Positions 1-13,597 of a stretch of 64,000 nucleotides of DNA are shown in pieces; positions within the stretch are counted from its first letter, which is position 1; each line of letters begins with the position of its first letter. The stretch is from NCBI GenBank assembly GCA_900155405.1, contig LT700188.1, forward strand, positions 620,001-684,000, written 5' to 3'. The DNA is from Negativicoccus massiliensis. Its GTDB lineage: Bacteria; Bacillota; Negativicutes; Veillonellales; Negativicoccaceae. The position numbers and the translations under genes are program-made. The notes beneath the pieces were generated by a model, which saw only the letters and a program-made list of their open reading frames with translations, ran no database searches and was not told the origin of the DNA.

Positions 1-256
1 CGAGCGGCTTTTCGCAAAGGGTAACGAGTACGTCACTCAGGAAATGCCCGCCCGCGCGTCGCGTGGAAACCGTTTGCGAAGAGTACGGTGTGCCGTGCAG
101 AAATAATTCTACATGGTACGTATTATCTTGCGGCGTCACTCGTACCCGACAATCCGGCTGTTTTTCGTCCCAACGCAAACCGAAGCGGAGCATCAGCTGC
201 GCCACGGGGGAATGCCATGCCGCCGGTCCGTCCAGAAAATAGGTGCGAAGCGTCAT
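1..256 (-). CDS. N-terminal part of a HemZ-like coproporphyrinogen dehydrogenase (runs off the left edge)
   Basis: An open frame starts with ATG at 256, overlaps the fur stop as ATGA, and stays open to base 1 (85 codons). The visible protein begins MTLRTYFLDGPAAWH and has no membrane segment. The radical-SAM part that would prove HemZ lies outside the window. The HemZ call rests mainly on gene order: in Firmicutes hemZ commonly follows the dtd/MBL-hydrolase end of the recJ-rel cluster, ahead of hisS-aspS. HemZ is an oxygen-independent coproporphyrinogen oxidase-like enzyme of haem synthesis, so translational coupling to fur would be sensible. That the frame is a real gene is likely; its identity is an inference. 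Confidence 0.5.
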   Translation of the reverse strand, partial: MTLRTYFLDGPAAWHSPVAQLMLRFGLRWDEKQPDCRVRVTPQDNTYHVELFLHGTPYSSQTVSTRRAGGHFLSDVLVTLCEKPL

Positions 257-711
257 ATACGACGCTGTTTACGACGGCATTGCCGGCAGTAGCCGTAGAA
301 CTTCAGCACATGATCCACGATTTGGAAGCGTTCCTCTTCTTCGATGATCTGCTCCAGCGGATCCAGCATATCGTACTCAAATTCTTTAATGGCGCCGCAA
401 CCCAAGCAAATCAGATGATGATGGAAATGCGGCATATTATCATCAAATAATTCGTAACGCGAGCGGCCGTCTCCGAAATCCAATTTCTTCAGCAAACCAA
501 GTTCCACGAATAAATCGAGCGTACGATATACCGTCGCCAAACCGATGTCCGGCTGAATGACTTTGACCGCATTGTAGACATCTTCCGCGCTCATGTGGTT
601 TTCGTCGCTTTCCACAAACACTTTCAAAATATCCTGCCGTTGCGAAGTGAATTTGTACTTGTGTTCTCTGATCTTTTCGCGCAATGTCCGCATAATTTCA
701 TTTTGTCGCAT
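253..711 (-). CDS. fur: Fur-family metal-dependent transcriptional regulator
   Basis: This 152-residue protein has the two-domain Fur layout. An N-terminal winged helix covers about residues 1-85 and includes the recognition-helix stretch GLATVYRTLDLF. A C-terminal metal-binding and dimerisation domain carries the HFHHHLICLGCG motif and a second Cys pair, CRQC, near the end. These cysteines would form the structural zinc site. Fur proteins repress iron-uptake and related genes when metal-bound. Whether this member senses iron (Fur), zinc (Zur) or peroxide (PerR) cannot be decided by eye. The ATG at 711 has an AGAAAGGA ribosome binding site. It lies 16 bases after the AI-2E transporter gene and overlaps the next gene by four bases. 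Confidence 0.9.
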   Translation of the reverse strand: MRQNEIMRTLREKIREHKYKFTSQRQDILKVFVESDENHMSAEDVYNAVKVIQPDIGLATVYRTLDLFVELGLLKKLDFGDGRSRYELFDDNMPHFHHHLICLGCGAIKEFEYDMLDPLEQIIEEEERFQIVDHVLKFYGYCRQCRRKQRRI

Positions 712-727
712 GTCGAAATCCTTTCTG

Positions 728-1828
728 TTAACTACGTGCGATTTCTCTGTACTTATTGTAATACCACATATGCTTGGTAATAACCTTCAATACCGCCAAT
801 GTCGGCACGGCAAGCATCATGCCGAACACACCGAGAACGGCGCTTCCCAAAAGAACGCCGGCGATAATCGCGACCGGATGAATCTCGATGACGTTGCCCA
901 TGAGTTTCGGCATTAAGATATGACCGTCAAATTGCTGCACGACGATGTAGAAGATCAATACTTTTACCGCCAGCGCGCCGCTGATGGTCAGCGCCAACAA
1001 AAGGGCCGGAATCGCACCCACAATCGGACCGACGATCGGCACCAATTCCACGATTCCCGCGAGCAGCGCGATGACCAGGGGATACGGAACGCCCAGCCAC
1101 CACATGCCGACAAACACCATGCTGGCGATCGCCGCGCACAAAATCAACTGACCGCGAATATAGGCGCTCAGGATATGATCCGTTTCCTGCACCAAATCCA
1201 TTATATGTTGACGATAATTCATCGGGAATAATCCGGCGAAAATGCGTTTGAATTTGCCGCCCGCTTTCAGCATGTAAAACGTAATAATCGGCACGACGAC
1301 CAGTTCAACCAAGGTGCCGGTAAATGCAATTACGGCGAAGATGCCGTTTTTGGCGACATCAATCAAATAGTTACCCGCGCGCACCAGCGAGTCATTGATC
1401 ATGTCCTGCACTTCCGGCGGGATGAAGTCAATATAGCGCGCCTGCAAATACTGCATGGTTTCTAAAAGTTGCGACGTCAATGACGGAATCTGCAATACAA
1501 AGCCTTCAAATTGATGCCAGAACGGCACGAAAATACTGCGTGCCAGAATGGTCATCACCGCGATAAATACCAAGAACGCAATGACAATGGCAATATCGAT
1601 GGGGAACCGGTGCCAGCGCAATTTTTCCGCCATTTTCATCTGAAATTCGACGAGCGGTCGCAATATCAGACACAAAAAGAGACCGATCAAAAACGGTACG
1701 ACAATCCACGGCACATAGTAAACGGTTAAAATAACGGCCGTCACCAGGACAATGCGCAACCAAAATTGCGCGTCGCGTTTCAAAGGTACTACATTGACTG
1801 TTTTTTCATATTCAGAAACGGGTTGCAT
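728..1828 (-). CDS. AI-2E family transporter (YdiK/PerM type membrane protein)
   Basis: A 366-residue integral membrane protein with a short cytoplasmic N-terminus. Two or three hydrophobic helices (about residues 25-90) are followed by a less hydrophobic middle region. A dense block of helices follows from about 160 to 345, including the glycine-rich GIVELVPIVGPIVGAIPALLLAL typical of the PF01594 (AI-2E transporter) family. Members have been linked to export of autoinducer-2 or to sodium/proton exchange, so the substrate is open. The ATG at 1828 follows GGAGAAGAAAAAAG. The gene start overlaps the end of the upstream MBL-hydrolase gene by 40 bases, so the two are co-transcribed. Confidence 0.85.
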   Translation of the reverse strand: MQPVSEYEKTVNVVPLKRDAQFWLRIVLVTAVILTVYYVPWIVVPFLIGLFLCLILRPLVEFQMKMAEKLRWHRFPIDIAIVIAFLVFIAVMTILARSIFVPFWHQFEGFVLQIPSLTSQLLETMQYLQARYIDFIPPEVQDMINDSLVRAGNYLIDVAKNGIFAVIAFTGTLVELVVVPIITFYMLKAGGKFKRIFAGLFPMNYRQHIMDLVQETDHILSAYIRGQLILCAAIASMVFVGMWWLGVPYPLVIALLAGIVELVPIVGPIVGAIPALLLALTISGALAVKVLIFYIVVQQFDGHILMPKLMGNVIEIHPVAIIAGVLLGSAVLGVFGMMLAVPTLAVLKVITKHMWYYNKYREIARS

Positions 1829-2436
1829 CTTTTTTCTTCTCCGATCGTAGTCGACGGTCCGTGTCCGGATAAAACCACGGTAGTATCGGCCAGAGATAAC
1901 AATTTTTCTTCAATACCTATAATTAATTGTGCCATTGAGCCGCCCGGAAAATCCGTGCGGCCGATCGAGCCTTGAAACAGCGCGTCACCGACAAATACCA
2001 CTCCCGGTTCGGCCGCGTAAAAACTGATGCCGCCGGGCGTGTGGCCCGGGGTCTCCAAAACCTCAAGTCGGATATCATCCAACACGACGGTATCACCTTC
2101 CGCCAAATATTCTTCCGCCGGCTGCGCCGTCACGCGTTGGTATTGGTAGGCCGATAAATTCAATTTCGGGTCACTCAGATAGGCCTGATCCGCCCGGTGC
2201 ATCGCCACCGGCACATCCGGATACAACGCGCGCAGCTCTTCCAATGCTCCGATATGATCGGCATGCCCGTGAGTCAGCAGAATTTTTTTCAATTGCAAAT
2301 CAAATTTCGTCAGCGCTTTTTGGATTTCTTTACTTTCCGCTGCCGGATCGATGACGATCGCATGCTTGGTTGTTTCCGAAAACAGAATGTAGCAATTGGT
2401 CGCCAACGGTCCGAGTGTTAACGCGATAATTTTCAT
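1789..2436 (-). CDS. MBL-fold metallo-hydrolase (glyoxalase II-like)
   Basis: A 215-residue metallo-beta-lactamase-fold protein. The zinc motif THGHADHIG lies at about residues 55-63, with further ligands in GHTPGG and GHGPSTTIG. It resembles the short glyoxalase II/YcbL-like hydrolases that in Firmicutes commonly follow dtd and rel; these act on thioesters such as lactoylglutathione or on unknown substrates. The start is placed at the ATG at 2436, with GAGG five bases upstream. A GTG two codons earlier lacks spacing for a ribosome binding site. It begins seven bases after the dtd stop. Confidence 0.85.
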   Translation of the reverse strand: MKIIALTLGPLATNCYILFSETTKHAIVIDPAAESKEIQKALTKFDLQLKKILLTHGHADHIGALEELRALYPDVPVAMHRADQAYLSDPKLNLSAYQYQRVTAQPAEEYLAEGDTVVLDDIRLEVLETPGHTPGGISFYAAEPGVVFVGDALFQGSIGRTDFPGGSMAQLIIGIEEKLLSLADTTVVLSGHGPSTTIGEEKRCNPFLNMKKQSM

Positions 2437-2443
2437 AGCCACC

Positions 2444-2893
2444 TCAAAATAACTTTCCGCTGTCCAGCAAAATGGTCACCGGTCCGTCATTCGTCAATGT
2501 GACCTGCATTTCCATTTGAAAACGACCGGTCCCGACCGTCACATCATGCGCGCGCAACGCTTGGACAAATACTTCATAGAGCGGCTCGGCGAGACTTGGC
2601 GGAGCGGCGGCGGTAAAACTCGGGCGACGGCCTTTGCGCACGTCGCCGTATAAAGTGAATTGGGAAATCGCGAGAATTTCGCCGCCCATATCCAAAAGAG
2701 ACCGGTTCATCTTGCCGTCCGCGTCTTCAAAGATACGTAAATTGACGATTTTATCCGCGAGATAACGGGCATCTTCTTCCGTATCTTCCGCCCCGACACC
2801 GAGCAACACCGTCAATCCCGCGCCGGCTTTGCCGACGAGTTCACCGTCCACCGTTACTTGGCTTTGTGTCGTTCGTTGAATTACTGCACGCAT
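2444..2893 (-). CDS. dtd: D-aminoacyl-tRNA deacylase
   Basis: A 149-residue DTD, the standard length. It shows both signature motifs: [17 protein letters not shown] from residue 77 and NDGPVT at 135-140, which includes the cross-subunit Gly-cisPro element. The cytosolic dimer hydrolyses D-amino acids (and glycine mischarged on tRNA-Ala) from tRNA, preventing D-residue use in translation. The ATG at 2893 overlaps the rel stop codon (TAATG) and has GGAGGGG just upstream, so it is translationally coupled to rel. Confidence 0.95.
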   Translation of the reverse strand: MRAVIQRTTQSQVTVDGELVGKAGAGLTVLLGVGAEDTEEDARYLADKIVNLRIFEDADGKMNRSLLDMGGEILAISQFTLYGDVRKGRRPSFTAAAPPSLAEPLYEVFVQALRAHDVTVGTGRFQMEMQVTLTNDGPVTILLDSGKLF

Positions 2894-5112
2894 TACGCCC
2901 CTCCTGCCGATTCCAAGCGGCGCACGGAGTACACATCGCGAATCCGCCGCAACTTGGTCATCATAAATTCCAATTGATGTAAGTCTTTAATTTGTACGCC
3001 CAGTCGAATTTTGGCGACATTATCCTGCGGCAAATCGGCGTTCACCGAGCCGACGGACAGTTTCATTTCCGAAACGACGCCCAAAACGTCTTCCAGCAAA
3101 CCGCGGCGATCGTAACTTTCGATTTCGACGACCACCAAAAAAGTTTCATTCGCCCCGTACATCCAGCTGACTTCGATCAGGCGATTCGGATCATCGTTGT
3201 GAATAATATTGTCGCAATCCAAACGATGCACGGAAATACCGCGTCCGCGTGTGATGTAGCCGATAACGGGATCGCCCGGTACCGGATTGCAGCAGCGCGC
3301 CATGTGCACCAACAGCCCCGGCTCGCCTTTGACGAGAATGCCGCTGTTGCCCTTCGTCGCCTTTTTGCTGACCCGCAAGCTGTCAAGTGTTTGCTGCAGC
3401 TGGGAAGAAATCGGATTATTTTTCGCTTCCTCTTTTTTGTGCAGGTCAATCAGTTTCAGCGTAATTCCGCGCACGGTCAAACCGCCATAGCCGGCAGCCG
3501 CCAGCAAATCCTCCGGCGTGCCCGCATTGATCTGTTCGGCGACCGCTTCCAAGCGTCCCGGCTTGTTCAGCGTCTTGAACTCATACCCGAGTTTTTTCGC
3601 TTCACTTTCCAGCGCTTCTTTCGCTTTAGCAATATTATCCGCGCGATTTTCCTTCTTAAACCAACCGCGAATTTTCGAACGGCTTTCCGATGACGCGACA
3701 ATGTTCAGCCAGTCCAAACTCGGTTTGCCGTTTTTGGATGTAATAATCGAAACGATATCGCCGTTTTTCAGTTTGTAGTCGATCGGCACGATTTTTCCGT
3801 TGACTTTGGCTCCCGTGCAGGTATTGCCGACTTCCGTATGAATACGGTACGCGAAATCCAGCGGTATGGCGCCCTGCGGCAAATCGATGACGTCACCGCG
3901 CGGCGTAAATACAAATACCTCGTCGGCGAATACATCGAGTTTTAACGCGTCGACGAATTCCTTCGAATTGCTCGTATCCTGCCATTCGAGCAATTTGCGC
4001 AACCAACCGATTTTTTCATCAAAATTCTGTTGCTGCGACGCTTTTTTCGTGCCTTCTTTATAGCGCCAATGCGCCGCCACACCGTACTCGGCGACCTGGT
4101 GCATCTCTTGCGTACGGATCTGGATTTCGACCGGTTGCCCCGATTCACCGATGACCGTCGTATGCAACGACTGATACATATTCGGTTTCGGCATCGCGAT
4201 ATAATCTTTGAAGCGATACGGTAACGGCTTCCACAAACTGTGGACAATTCCCAGGACCGCATAGCACTCCGGAATCGTGTTGACGATCACGCGGGTCGCG
4301 TACAGATCGTAAATCTCACTGATATCCTGATGTTTCTTCTTGATTTTTTTATAAATACTGTAAAAATGTTTCGGACGACCGCTGATATCCGCTTCGATAT
4401 TGTTTTTTTGCAATGAATCACGCAAGATATCGATCGTCTGCTTGATGATTTCTTCGCGCACTTGGCGTTTGACCTTCATCTGCTCGACGAGGTCGTAGTA
4501 GGCCATCGGTTCTAAATAGCGGAACGAAAGATCTTCCAGTTCCCACTTGATGTTAAAAATACCGAGACGATGCGCGAGCGGCGCAAAAATCTCCAGGGTT
4601 TCGCGGGCAATACGCTGCTGCTTTTCTTCTCGCACGAAGGACAGCGTCCGCATATTATGCAAGCGGTCAGCCAGTTTGATAACAACCACGCGCACGTCTT
4701 TCGCCATCGCGAGAAACATTTTACGATAGGTGTCGAGCTGCTGATCTTCTTTCGTTTTGTAATTCATCCGGTTGAGCTTGGTGACGCCGTCCACTAAAAA
4801 CGCCACTTCATCACCGAACAGCATGCGAATATCTTCCAGTGTATAATCGGTATCCTCCACGACATCATGCAGCAACGCCGCCTTGATACCGTCGGGATCC
4901 ATTTGCAAGCCGGCAATGATGTCGGCAACGGCCAGCGGGTGCATAATATACGGTTCGCCCGAAACACGTTTTTGTTCCGCATGCGCCGTATCGGCAAGTT
5001 CATACGCTTCACGCAGGGAATCTTCATCGAGATCGGGCAAATATTTTTTGACATCGGCGACTAATTTCGCATACGCCGCTTCCCGATCAAATTCCGTGTT
5101 TACGGTTTCCAT
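2893..5112 (-). CDS. relA: Bifunctional (p)ppGpp synthetase/hydrolase Rel
   Basis: The 739-residue long RelA/SpoT homologue makes and degrades the stringent-response alarmone (p)ppGpp. Domains in order: an HD hydrolase (HDVVEDT, HD at about residues 82-83); a synthetase containing RFKD at about 300-303 and MYQSLHTTV; a TGS domain (about 385-455); a zinc-finger/helical region with [10 protein letters not shown]; and a C-terminal ACT domain. The intact HD site and the RFKD form of the synthetase loop both suit a bifunctional Rel. The start is the ATG at 5112, six bases after AAAGGAGG. The longer frame to 5196 would run inside recJ. Its start overlaps recJ by 13 bases. Confidence 0.95.
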   Translation of the reverse strand: METVNTEFDREAAYAKLVADVKKYLPDLDEDSLREAYELADTAHAEQKRVSGEPYIMHPLAVADIIAGLQMDPDGIKAALLHDVVEDTDYTLEDIRMLFGDEVAFLVDGVTKLNRMNYKTKEDQQLDTYRKMFLAMAKDVRVVVIKLADRLHNMRTLSFVREEKQQRIARETLEIFAPLAHRLGIFNIKWELEDLSFRYLEPMAYYDLVEQMKVKRQVREEIIKQTIDILRDSLQKNNIEADISGRPKHFYSIYKKIKKKHQDISEIYDLYATRVIVNTIPECYAVLGIVHSLWKPLPYRFKDYIAMPKPNMYQSLHTTVIGESGQPVEIQIRTQEMHQVAEYGVAAHWRYKEGTKKASQQQNFDEKIGWLRKLLEWQDTSNSKEFVDALKLDVFADEVFVFTPRGDVIDLPQGAIPLDFAYRIHTEVGNTCTGAKVNGKIVPIDYKLKNGDIVSIITSKNGKPSLDWLNIVASSESRSKIRGWFKKENRADNIAKAKEALESEAKKLGYEFKTLNKPGRLEAVAEQINAGTPEDLLAAAGYGGLTVRGITLKLIDLHKKEEAKNNPISSQLQQTLDSLRVSKKATKGNSGILVKGEPGLLVHMARCCNPVPGDPVIGYITRGRGISVHRLDCDNIIHNDDPNRLIEVSWMYGANETFLVVVEIESYDRRGLLEDVLGVVSEMKLSVGSVNADLPQDNVAKIRLGVQIKDLHQLEFMMTKLRRIRDVYSVRRLESAGGA

Positions 5113-7106
5113 ATATCCTCCTTTCCCGTACCGGCACGATATGTGGCGGAATTTTCCAGCACGAGTTTTTCGTGGCTGGGTCGCCAGGCATACCAAGTTT
5201 CATTTTCATACTGTTGACGTTCCAACAAATGCAATTCTTCCAACACGGTCACCGCCGCGAACAAATCCCGCGGCGCATACGGCAAACCACTCTGCTCCGC
5301 GAGAATGGTCTGAACTTGCGCGACGGTCCGATTATGCTGTTCTAAAAGAACGCGCAGTTCACGATATACGGCCACCATAATTTCACGGTTTAAATGCGCT
5401 TTTTGCGCGTTTTCCCACGTGATATCTTTCACCACGCCCTGCACTTGCACCCGATCCTGCCAAATGTTTTTTTGCAGCGCGTAAACGATCGCGGCGGTAT
5501 CGCCGCTGAAAATTTCGGTGGTCAGTTCCCCGAATCCCCAGCCGACACATTCTAAGTCATCGCCTTGCTGCATAAAACTGGCTTTCAAATGGCGCCGATC
5601 TTTACCGATACGGCGAATTTTTTGCACGGTCAAATCGCGCGACGCAAATAAAGGTGACGGATTGCCTTCGCCGAACGGCTCTAATCGTTCGAGCGCCGTG
5701 ACGAAATCCAAATCGACATCCGCCAACGCAAGCTCGCGTTCCACGCGCAACACCGGTATGAAATCATCCGGTGTTAAATGCGTATCGGCATACTCCTGCA
5801 AACGCTTGCGCAATTCGGGAATACGTTCTTCCCGAATGGAAAATCCGGCCGCCTGATGATGTCCGCCGAATTGCTCCAAAATATCCGCGCAGGAATGCAG
5901 AGCATCATATATATCCAACGCGGGAATACTGCGGCAAGAACCTTTGCCGATTCCGTCGTTTACCGAAATGACCAAGGCGGGGCGATGAAAGCTGTCCACC
6001 AAGCGCGAGGCCACGATACCTATCACGCCCGGATGCCAAGCCGCTCCGTCCACCACCAGCATCCGGTCGTCAACGGCGCCAAGCTCTGCCAAGCGATGCC
6101 GCGCCGCAGTCACCAGTTCACGTTCCAACGCCTGTCGCTCACTGTTGATCGTAAATAATTTTTGCGCGAGCGCCAGCGCTTCCTCCGCATCGATCGCCGT
6201 TAAAAGCTGCACGCCCAAACGCGCATGCGCCAAACGGCCCGCCGCATTTAAGCGTGGCGCGATGGAAAACCCGATGCGCTCGGAGGTCACTTGCTCGGGA
6301 TCAATTTCGCACACCTGTAAAAGCGCGCGCAAACCGACATTATCCGTCGTTGCAAACCGTTTCAATCCCTCTTTGACATACAAACGATTTTCCGCCAACA
6401 ACGGCACCACATCGGCCACCGTTCCCAACGCCACAAGTTCAATATCTTCCGTATAATCTTCGCCTTTGACCTCACGCCAAAGCGCGCGGCACAGCGTGTA
6501 AGCCACGCCTACCCCCGCCAGATTTTTATCGGGATACGCGCAGCCGGACTGTTTCGGATTGATAACGGCAAGCGCCTGCGGCAATTCTTCCGGCGGCTGG
6601 TGATGATCCGTCACAATCAAATCCAGCGGACCTTGAAAGCGGTTACACAAATGCGTCGAGCTGATTCCGCAGTCCACGGTGATGACGAGTTTCACGCCCT
6701 TGGCGACAAGTTCCGCAAGCGCCGTTTCGTTCAGACCGTAGCCCTCTTCAATGCGGTCGGGAATATAATACTCCACATTGCCGCCAAGTCGACGTAAACA
6801 GCGTAACATCACGGATGTGGAAGTAATTCCGTCGACATCATAATCGCCGTAGATAACGATTGTTTCGCGTGCTTTTAGCGCTTGCGAAATACGCGCTACC
6901 GCTGCCTTTGTTCCTTTTAAAAGAGCCGGATTAAATCGATCCGCAAGTGTTGCATGAAAAAAATTCTGCGCCGCCTCCACGGTGCAGATCCCCCGTTGTA
7001 CCAGCATATTCGCCACAATGAGCGGCAAATCGAATGCATGGGCCAGTACACCCGCTTGTTCCGTATTTTCTTCTACCGGCACAAATTGCCAATGTTTTTT
7101 TTGCAT
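5100..7106 (-). CDS. recJ: Single-stranded-DNA-specific exonuclease RecJ
   Basis: A 668-residue DHH-superfamily 5'-3' exonuclease acting in recombination and mismatch/base-excision repair. The phosphoesterase core shows GDYDVDG (about 87-93), ITVDCGIS (about 142-149) and the DHH triad at 167-169. The DHHA1 substrate-binding motif is GGHHQAAGFSI. A C-terminal extension of about 100 residues follows the OB-fold region, as in Firmicutes RecJ. It is the first gene of the recJ-rel-dtd cluster; the apt gene often found between recJ and rel is absent. The ATG at 7106 follows GGTGGAAGT. Confidence 0.93.
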   Translation of the reverse strand: MQKKHWQFVPVEENTEQAGVLAHAFDLPLIVANMLVQRGICTVEAAQNFFHATLADRFNPALLKGTKAAVARISQALKARETIVIYGDYDVDGITSTSVMLRCLRRLGGNVEYYIPDRIEEGYGLNETALAELVAKGVKLVITVDCGISSTHLCNRFQGPLDLIVTDHHQPPEELPQALAVINPKQSGCAYPDKNLAGVGVAYTLCRALWREVKGEDYTEDIELVALGTVADVVPLLAENRLYVKEGLKRFATTDNVGLRALLQVCEIDPEQVTSERIGFSIAPRLNAAGRLAHARLGVQLLTAIDAEEALALAQKLFTINSERQALERELVTAARHRLAELGAVDDRMLVVDGAAWHPGVIGIVASRLVDSFHRPALVISVNDGIGKGSCRSIPALDIYDALHSCADILEQFGGHHQAAGFSIREERIPELRKRLQEYADTHLTPDDFIPVLRVERELALADVDLDFVTALERLEPFGEGNPSPLFASRDLTVQKIRRIGKDRRHLKASFMQQGDDLECVGWGFGELTTEIFSGDTAAIVYALQKNIWQDRVQVQGVVKDITWENAQKAHLNREIMVAVYRELRVLLEQHNRTVAQVQTILAEQSGLPYAPRDLFAAVTVLEELHLLERQQYENETWYAWRPSHEKLVLENSATYRAGTGKEDIWKP

Positions 7107-7136
7107 ACTTCCACCAGTTTCTTTTACTATTTTTCT

Positions 7137-7145
7137 ATTGTAGCA
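7137..7145 (-). promoter_or_regulatory. Candidate extended -10 promoter for the recJ operon
   Basis: On the minus strand the sequence reads TGCTACAAT, an extended -10 element (TG 7145-7144, TACAAT 7142-7137), about 30 bases upstream of the recJ start. No good -35 hexamer sits 17 bases upstream. The surrounding A+T-rich stretch is the only non-coding gap before this operon, so a promoter is expected here. Confidence 0.45.
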
Positions 7146-7270
7146 CGTTTTATTCTCAATTACTATTTATTTTCAATATTTGTAGGGGAAACACACTTTA
7201 ATTAACTCTAAACAATCTTTGTTATACAACGATTTAACGACCGTTCTTTATGTTCCGCAAAAACGAAAAT

Positions 7271-7300
7271 GAAAATCACGGTGTGAACAATGTGATTTTC
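7271..7300. other. Stem-loop between the rRNA operon terminator and recJ
   Basis: GAAAATCAC at 7271-7279 and GTGATTTTC at 7292-7300 form a 9-bp stem with a 12-base loop. It has no proper U-run on either strand, so it is only a possible back-up terminator or regulatory hairpin. Nothing else recognisable lies in 7146-7350. Confidence 0.35.
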
Positions 7301-7350
7301 GCTAACATTTATTCCATAAAAATAATCTGACGAAAATACCTACTTGCAGT

Positions 7351-7380
7351 AAAAAAAGAGACCGTCATGTCGACGGTCTC
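7351..7380 (-). terminator. rRNA operon terminator
   Basis: On the minus strand GAGACCGTC, a 5-base loop and GACGGTCTC form a perfect 9-bp stem followed by seven T. It begins ten bases after the 5S gene. Confidence 0.92.
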
Positions 7381-7389
7381 TTCGCGTAA

Positions 7390-7503
<114 letters not shown>

Positions 7504-7533
7504 ATTACTTGCTGAGTTCGCTTTTGCTCCCTC

Positions 7534-7551
7534 AAAACTATACAGAAGAAG
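7534..7551 (-). other. 3' arm of the pre-23S processing stem
   Basis: The 18-nt stretch complementary to 10566-10583 (17 of 18 positions pair). Together they bracket the 23S gene and would form the long stem cut by RNase III or Mini-III. Confidence 0.75.
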
Positions 7552-7577
7552 TAGATCACCTTCATAGTTCATTCATA

Positions 7578-10506
<2,929 letters not shown>

Positions 10507-10565
10507 TTCGTATCGAATGTTTCTCTACGTTCGGTGTTCTCTTGTGTATCAAGAGTTTCTTTCTT

Positions 10566-10583
10566 CTTCTTCTGTGTAGTTTT
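10566..10583 (-). other. 5' arm of the pre-23S processing stem
   Basis: AAAACTACACAGAAGAAG on the minus strand pairs with 7534-7551 across the 23S gene with one C-A mismatch. It follows TTCTTTG, as in other Firmicutes rRNA leaders. Confidence 0.75.
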
Positions 10584-10595
10584 CAAAGAACAATG

Positions 10596-10671
10596 TGGTG
10601 GAGATGAGGAGAATCGAACTCCTGACCTCTTGCATGCGAAGCAAGCGCTCTCCCAGCTGAGCTACACCCCC
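10596..10671 (-). tRNA. tRNA-Ala, anticodon CGC
   Basis: 76 nt with encoded CCA. Acceptor GGGGGTG pairs with CATCTCC and contains the G3-U70 wobble that identifies tRNA-Ala. D-stem GCTC/GAGC. Anticodon stem CTTGC/GCAAG with loop TTCGCAT, giving anticodon CGC at 34-36. T-arm AGGAG-TTCGATT-CTCCT. It lies in the 16S-23S spacer, where bacteria usually have tRNA-Ala with anticodon TGC. C34 should restrict it to GCG codons, which look abundant in the neighbouring genes. Confidence 0.93.
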
Positions 10672-10721
10672 GCAACCAATAGTAAACGGCTGTTCCACTT
10701 GAGGAATCTTACGATTCTCTC

Positions 10722-10739
10722 AAAACTAAACAATGCAAA
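10722..10739 (-). other. 3' arm of the pre-16S processing stem
   Basis: TTTGCATTGTTTAGTTTT on the minus strand is complementary over 18 positions (one G-U) to 12455-12472 in the leader. The pair brackets the 16S gene. The rest of the spacer (10740-10802) also holds a 14-base copy of the 23S 5' end region, described in the findings. Confidence 0.75.
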
Positions 10740-10797
10740 TGCCAATGTGTCGACCTAAGTGACCGGATCTTAACTTTCGTTATGATCGGTTCGGTCT

Positions 10798-12366
<1,569 letters not shown>

Positions 12367-12454
12367 AGTTTGATTGCTCATTATTGCCTTGTTGCCAAGG
12401 ACTTTTGTAATTGACTCGGGTCTGTATATCAGACCCGCACATTGGCGTTAATTC

Positions 12455-12472
12455 TTTGCATTGTTCAGTTTT
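12455..12472 (-). other. 5' arm of the pre-16S processing stem, in the rRNA leader
   Basis: AAAACTGAACAATGCAAA, preceded by TTCTTTG on the minus strand, pairs with 10722-10739. The leader between here and the 16S start also has a strong hairpin with CGGGTCT/AGACCCG arms (about 12418-12438). Confidence 0.75.
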
Positions 12473-12504
12473 CAAAGAACCGCGTCGCTTCATGCGACTT
12501 GATT

Positions 12505-12533
12505 ATGATAGCATCTCTTTTTTTCGATGTCAA
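12505..12533 (-). promoter_or_regulatory. rRNA operon promoter
   Basis: Perfect -35 TTGACA (12533-12528), 17-base spacer and -10 TATCAT (12510-12505) on the minus strand. The start would be near 12498, about 130 bases before 16S. The -35 box overlaps the TGA stop codon (12532-12530) of the upstream ADP-ribosylglycohydrolase gene. Confidence 0.92.
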
Positions 12534-13597
12534 GCCTTTTCTTCAAAACTTGTTTTTTCCAGTCGATCAGCCATGTCGATGATAATATCACGGCATTCCA
12601 AGTGCTCCAACCATTCTTCCGGAATCCGATTACGCCGAGCTTCCGCCGTGACCAATTGCGCGCAAACGCCGGCCGTTGAATCCGAATCGCCACCGTGGTT
12701 CAGCGCCGCCAGCACGGCGTACCGTGAACCGGAGTAAGCCAATGCACAATACAATGCAATCGCCAAAGTTTCTTCGGCCACGAAACCTTCACCGAGCGCT
12801 TCCAGTCCCGGCAAATAGTACCACCAATCATCGGCTCCGGCTTTTTTACGCAATGCAGGTACTTTAGCCGCTGCTTTTTCCGCAGCCACGATGGCATCAT
12901 ATACTTCGCCTGCGTTTTCTTTTACGCGCAACATTTCCTTGACAACTTTTCCCGCCTGCCGCAACGTATGTCCGTCGCAAAGCAAGGCCAGGTACGACGC
13001 CATCGCGCCGGCGGCGATATATCCCGACGGGTGCGAGTGGGTAATCGCGGCGCAAGCGCAGCCGTTCTCATAAGCGGCTTCCGGATCGCCGTGAAAATAT
13101 AAACCGATCGGCGCCACACGCATGATGCCGCCGCAACCTTTGCTGTCGTTAAGCGGCTGTGTCAAACCGCGATCCGCCGGATCACGCAATGCCGTAAGGC
13201 AGGTCATACCGGGATGGCGCCGCTCCCGCAGGCGATGATCTTTCGCTAAGTTATACGTCGTTTCGTAAGGCTGCTTTTTAAGCCAGCTTTTTTGCCCACG
13301 CCGAGGTTCTTCTCCCGTTTGCATATAGTACCAGCGCATGTACGAACGGTAGAGTCCTTTCGCTAAAGCGTCGCCGCGTTGCCGTGACCAGAAGATGCCG
13401 TCAATGGTAAAAAGCGTCATCTGCGTGTCGTCGGAAATCAACCACTCGCCCGAACCGTCCAAGCTCAAAGGACCGCGCAAACCGTGCGGACCGTAGTTTT
13501 CTTTGATCGTTTCCACATCGTCAAATTCGACAACGTAGCCGATCGCATCTCCGGCGGCGCCGGCGAGCAGGATATCGCGAAACGGTACAGTACTCAT
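12530..13597 (-). CDS. ADP-ribosylglycohydrolase family protein
   Basis: A 355-residue protein of the DraG/ARH fold. Both metal-binding signatures are present: DDTQMT at about residues 56-61 and HGGDSDSTAG at about 301-310. These bind the binuclear Mg/Mn centre that hydrolyses ADP-ribose bonds on proteins or small molecules. The substrate cannot be inferred; no nitrogenase (DraT partner) or toxin genes are nearby. The ATG at 13597 follows GGAGGAAGACGA and overlaps the stop of the cation-transporter gene by four bases, so they are co-transcribed. No terminator separates it from the rRNA promoter. Confidence 0.9.
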   Translation of the reverse strand: MSTVPFRDILLAGAAGDAIGYVVEFDDVETIKENYGPHGLRGPLSLDGSGEWLISDDTQMTLFTIDGIFWSRQRGDALAKGLYRSYMRWYYMQTGEEPRRGQKSWLKKQPYETTYNLAKDHRLRERRHPGMTCLTALRDPADRGLTQPLNDSKGCGGIMRVAPIGLYFHGDPEAAYENGCACAAITHSHPSGYIAAGAMASYLALLCDGHTLRQAGKVVKEMLRVKENAGEVYDAIVAAEKAAAKVPALRKKAGADDWWYYLPGLEALGEGFVAEETLAIALYCALAYSGSRYAVLAALNHGGDSDSTAGVCAQLVTAEARRNRIPEEWLEHLECRDIIIDMADRLEKTSFEEKA

